From Bacteroidota bacterium (GTDB lineage Bacteria; Bacteroidota; Bacteroidia; Bacteroidales; FEN-979): 41,619 nucleotides of DNA. Shown here piece after piece: positions 39,254 through 41,619 of this stretch; the first letter of the stretch is position 1; each line of letters starts with the position of its first letter. The stretch spans positions 1 to 41,619 of the forward strand of contig JAPLDH010000045.1 of NCBI GenBank assembly GCA_026391355.1, in the 5' to 3' direction. The position numbers and the translations under genes are program-made. The notes beneath the pieces were generated by a model, which was not told the origin of the DNA, did no database searches, and saw only the letters and a program-made list of their open reading frames with translations.

Positions 39254-40612
39254 ATGAAAATTGAGCAAAAATCCGATCCTTTTTTATGTCGGAAGTTTAA
39301 CCGAAAAAGGAGCAACACAATTTCGGCGTTAAAACGAAAAAACCTGAACCTTATAAAAATGGTTGAAGCCTATAAATCATCGGTTGAACTTGACCAGGAT
39401 AAAGAAACCCACCTGACCCGGCTTACAAAAGACGCTTCCCGTTGTGCCAATTTTTCGTTGTACGGCAATGATAACGCTACCAGTGATATAACATACTTTG
39501 CTTCTGTAATGTGTGGTAATAAGGTTTGTTTTGTGTGCAACTATGCCAGGCAGAAGCGCGTAAGGCGTAAGTATTTTCGCTGGTTTAAGGATAATAAAAC
39601 CCTGTATGAGATCGGTAAGGGTAAATCGCGCCGGTATTGCACCCGTTCGCGATTCGCAACTCATTTTGCCCCGCGCGGTTATCAGGTGATATCCGAACAG
39701 CCTTATGATATCATGCATTTAACTTTGACTGTACCGCATTATTCCGGGACCGGTTTTAACGGCGAACGGTATTATTATGAGATCCTGGCCGGTATCTTTC
39801 ATAACATGCGCAACGAGGCTAAAGGATGGAACGAGCTCGTGTATGGTGGCGAATATGGTATAGAGACTACGCAGAATGAAAACGGTCTCAATATTCATAT
39901 TCACAGCATTTTGTTTGTGAAACAGTGCACCCAGAACCGTAACAGGGTTCACCGGCTGATCTTAAAGGAATGGAACCGGCGCACCGTGAACCGTGACAAC
40001 CCGCGTGAAGCTTTTACCGAAACGGCTATAGATTCGATTCTGAAAAGCAACCGGACGATTAACCGGAACTATGTGAAGGATCTGAATCCAAAGGGCACTA
40101 CCATGATTAACCTGGAGATGATCTACAGCTACGACCAGGGTATAAAGGTACGGACGACGGATTTCAACAGCCAGGAAATGTTGCGGGCGGTCATGGAGGC
40201 GATCAAATACCACTTTGAACCGCTGGCCTTCGATAAGGAAAACAAAACATTTGATCTTGACCTGATGGCCGAGATCATGCCGGTGATCTACAAAAAACAG
40301 CTTTACAAAAAGTTTGGCTGTCTTCATGGCGAAAAGTCCCTTAACCTAAAAGAGGATGACACGCTACGCGAAGATTTTGAGGAGAGCGCCGGGCTGATCG
40401 ACGAGGAGACAGGCGAGCTTTACCCGGAATATTCCTTTTTTGTCGCAAACCCGGCTTTTGTCTATCATGACCCGAAGGATAATAACAAGATCTACATGAG
40501 TAAAGAAGGCAAGCGCCGCTTAAAGAAAATCAACGCTTTTACCGTTATCGCTGCAGTATCGCAGCTGGGCAATATGGTAAAGGCTCAATATCACAATAAA
40601 ACCAAAAACTAA
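39254..40612 (+). CDS. Rolling-circle replication initiator (HUH endonuclease)
   Basis: From ATG 39254 it has 452 residues; a GTG at 39239 would add five. A possible zinc pair CFVC lies at C92-C95 (preceded by Cys64 and Cys87). Motif 1 is MHLTLTVPH at about 154-162, motif 2 is HIH in NIHIHSILF at 215-217 (the two metal-binding His), and AIKYHFEP at 316-323 holds the likely nicking Tyr319. This is the order of Rep_1-type initiators of rolling-circle plasmids and ssDNA phages. It nicks the origin and joins the displaced strand. The C-terminal 130 residues, acidic then basic, are unassigned. SSB follows after 18 bases. Confidence 0.85.
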   Translation: MKIEQKSDPFLCRKFNRKRSNTISALKRKNLNLIKMVEAYKSSVELDQDKETHLTRLTKDASRCANFSLYGNDNATSDITYFASVMCGNKVCFVCNYARQKRVRRKYFRWFKDNKTLYEIGKGKSRRYCTRSRFATHFAPRGYQVISEQPYDIMHLTLTVPHYSGTGFNGERYYYEILAGIFHNMRNEAKGWNELVYGGEYGIETTQNENGLNIHIHSILFVKQCTQNRNRVHRLILKEWNRRTVNRDNPREAFTETAIDSILKSNRTINRNYVKDLNPKGTTMINLEMIYSYDQGIKVRTTDFNSQEMLRAVMEAIKYHFEPLAFDKENKTFDLDLMAEIMPVIYKKQLYKKFGCLHGEKSLNLKEDDTLREDFEESAGLIDEETGELYPEYSFFVANPAFVYHDPKDNNKIYMSKEGKRRLKKINAFTVIAAVSQLGNMVKAQYHNKTKN

Positions 40613-40630
40613 TCACTAACACAACCATTT

Positions 40631-41059
40631 ATGTTTAAGCTACAAATTATCGGAAACATCGGAAAAGACGCACGAGTTAACGAAGTTAACGGGCGCTACA
40701 GTATCAATTTCTCAGTTGCACACAACCGCAAATACCGGAACGCGGAAGGTACTGAGATCAATAAAACGACCTGGGTCGATTGCACCGTATGGCGAAGCAA
40801 AGAGCAGGGATGCAAAGTTGCTGACTATCTCAAAGCAGGAACCCGCGTATTCATCCAGGGGGAACCCGCAGCCCGGCACTATGCAAGGGAAAGCGGCGAA
40901 ATTGTGGATGTTATTTCTGTTAACGTTGATCCCTGGGGAGGCCTGGAATTACTGTCAGATAAAAAGGCCGTCGAAGGAGAGAATAAACAGGAAGAAACCC
41001 ATGAGGAAACCCATGTACAGGCCGATGATCCACAACAGGAAGATGATTTATCATTTTAA
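40631..41059 (+). CDS. ssb: Single-stranded DNA-binding protein
   Basis: This 142-residue protein has an OB fold over residues 1-105 (LQIIGNIGKDARVNEVNGRY, TTWVDCTVWRSKEQGCKVAD, LKAGTRVFIQGEP, ISVNVD) and an acidic, Glu/Gln-rich tail ending DDLSF, like the DDDLPF tip that recruits partner proteins. It coats the displaced strand during rolling-circle replication. Directly downstream of Rep, it is viral rather than the host's housekeeping copy. Confidence 0.93.
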   Translation: MFKLQIIGNIGKDARVNEVNGRYSINFSVAHNRKYRNAEGTEINKTTWVDCTVWRSKEQGCKVADYLKAGTRVFIQGEPAARHYARESGEIVDVISVNVDPWGGLELLSDKKAVEGENKQEETHEETHVQADDPQQEDDLSF

Positions 41060-41064
41060 TTTAA

Positions 41065-41124
41065 TTTCTGCTAATGAAGCTGCAACCGCTGTTTTAATTG
41101 CGGTTGCAGCTTCATTAGCAGAAA
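41065..41124. terminator. Perfect 25-bp hairpin after ssb
   Basis: The arms 41065-41089 and 41100-41124 are exact reverse complements over 25 bases, with a 10-base loop TGTTTTAATT. The core pairs GCTAATGAAG with CTTCATTAGC and GCAACCGC with GCGGTTGC. No long T run follows, so an ordinary terminator is only one reading. A cruciform origin or a packaging signal is also possible. Confidence 0.8.
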
Positions 41125-41131
41125 GACCGGC

Positions 41132-41145
41132 ACCCCTCCGGGGGT
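41132..41145. other. Small GC-rich hairpin
   Basis: ACCCC at 41132-41136 pairs with GGGGT at 41141-41145 around TCCG. It lies 7 bases after the 25-bp hairpin, forming a tandem structure just before the gene at 41166. Confidence 0.55.
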
Positions 41146-41165
41146 AAGGACTAATTGAGGAAAAT

Positions 41166-41619
41166 ATGATTTCAGTTCTATTTGCTCGCAAGCGAAGTAT
41201 TTACAAAACAATCCCGGATTGTGATGTATGGGATATTATCCGGGATGCAAGGAAATGGCCGGGAGGAAATCAGGTCATTACACACCCGCCGTGTCGTGCA
41301 TGGGGCAAGCTTCGCGGGCTTGCTAATTCGAGTGAGGATGAAAAGGACCTTGCATTTTTTGCTGTGAATTGTGTCAGAAATTGGGGGGGGGTATTGGAAC
41401 ACCCTTTGGGCAGCAAGCTTTGGGACGTATTAGAATTACCGTACCCAGGTAAAATAGATGAATTTGGAGGCTGGACTTTAGCGATAGATCAATTTTGGTT
41501 CGGACACAGGGCAAAAAAAGGAACATTTTTATATATCGTTGGAACCGCTCAGGATAATATCCCAGATTATAGTTTAAGGTTTGATATGGTTACTCATGTA
41601 ATCTCAACATCAAAAAGAA
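41166..41619 (+). CDS. Phage-type protein with PPC motif, cut by window end
   Basis: ATG 41166 opens a frame that runs off the right edge after 151 codons. It shows THPPCRAWGKLRGL near residues 38-51 and VLEHPLGSKLWDVLELPYPG near 75-94. The PPC recalls motif IV of cytosine-C5 methyltransferases and LEHP could parallel motif VI, but the SAM-binding motif I is not seen in the visible part. Related short phage proteins of unknown role exist. It sits after the replication genes of the element. Confidence 0.6.
   Translation, partial: MISVLFARKRSIYKTIPDCDVWDIIRDARKWPGGNQVITHPPCRAWGKLRGLANSSEDEKDLAFFAVNCVRNWGGVLEHPLGSKLWDVLELPYPGKIDEFGGWTLAIDQFWFGHRAKKGTFLYIVGTAQDNIPDYSLRFDMVTHVISTSKR

Noticed and set aside
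24943-41619. Filamentous (inovirus) provirus with Zot
   Set aside because: The ATPase lacks a membrane segment, there is no short coat peptide with helical layout next to an adsorption protein, and muramidase, holin, spanin and lectin spike genes point to a lytic, non-filamentous virion. It cannot be fully excluded.
24943-41619. Integrative conjugative element or mobilisable plasmid
   Set aside because: No relaxase of the MOB type, coupling protein or type IV secretion genes are present. The HUH protein has the Rep_1 layout with SSB beside it.
1-41619. CRISPR arrays, rRNA and tRNA genes
   Set aside because: No regularly spaced repeats with unique spacers were seen, and no tRNA- or rRNA-like sequence was recognised on either strand by reading.

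Overview
The window reads as a piece of a Bacteroidota (Bacteroidales-like) chromosome carrying, from about 24.4 kb to beyond the right edge, an integrated virus-like element. The phylum call rests on several signs. The order rpmG, a DUF4295 small protein, ftsY, rimO is typical. Promoters fit the TAnnTTTG type -7 element. Two surface proteins end in type IX secretion sorting domains. There is a BtuB/BtuG-like outer membrane uptake locus, and lipoproteins are numerous.

Host part, 1-24.4 kb. A possible transposase fragment lies at the left edge. A metabolic block follows: a PFL-activase-like radical SAM protein, leucyl/phenylalanyl-tRNA-protein transferase (aat), a class III aminotransferase, two SDR oxidoreductases, a Cys/Met-metabolism PLP enzyme and an ornithine cyclodeaminase-like protein. 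Next come a Xer recombinase and the rpmG-DUF4295-ftsY-rimO housekeeping run. A MORN-repeat protein, a class C beta-lactamase-fold lipoprotein and a small lipoprotein follow. At 13.3-18.8 kb sits a surface uptake locus: two T9SS-sorted proteins, a TonB-dependent receptor and a beta-propeller lipoprotein, best read as corrinoid uptake. The host part closes with a Nudix hydrolase, clpS, an epimerase plus DUF1295 pair, an unrecognised 387-residue protein with palindromes upstream, and an SRPBCC plus GyrI-like protein.

Junction, 24,358-24,942. This 585-base non-coding stretch holds imperfect direct repeats, two hairpins sharing the same 15-base internal sequence, a strong terminator, a promoter-like element and five tandem 11-base repeats just before the first viral gene.

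Element, 24.9 kb to the window end (at least 16.7 kb). It is very compact, with many ATGA-type start/stop overlaps. The early left module has coiled-coil proteins, a small P-loop ATPase resembling the A32/PRD1-P9 packaging ATPases, a glycosyltransferase and an HTH protein. The virion-like module (28.5-35.0 kb) has a 299-residue candidate coat protein, a very basic 44-residue peptide and about ten small proteins each with one membrane anchor. One of these carries an HExxH metalloprotease domain, one an annexin-like repeat and one a peptidoglycan-binding domain. The module also has a GH73-like muramidase and a spike with a LamG-like lectin domain. Lysis candidates are a holin and a lipoprotein with a C-terminal membrane segment that could be a unimolecular spanin. 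A GIY-YIG nuclease and a YafQ-type toxin-antitoxin pair follow. A divergently transcribed XRE repressor region suggests lysogeny. The replication end has a stand-alone IF2/EF-Tu-like beta-barrel protein, a rolling-circle HUH initiator, SSB and a perfect 25-bp hairpin.

No terminase, portal, tail, conjugation or integrase gene is visible. The best reading is a temperate, tailless, probably membrane-containing virus that replicates by rolling circle. It may be related in lifestyle to FLiP-like (Finnlakeviridae) or corticovirus-like phages, but this assignment is inference and the right end is not in the window.
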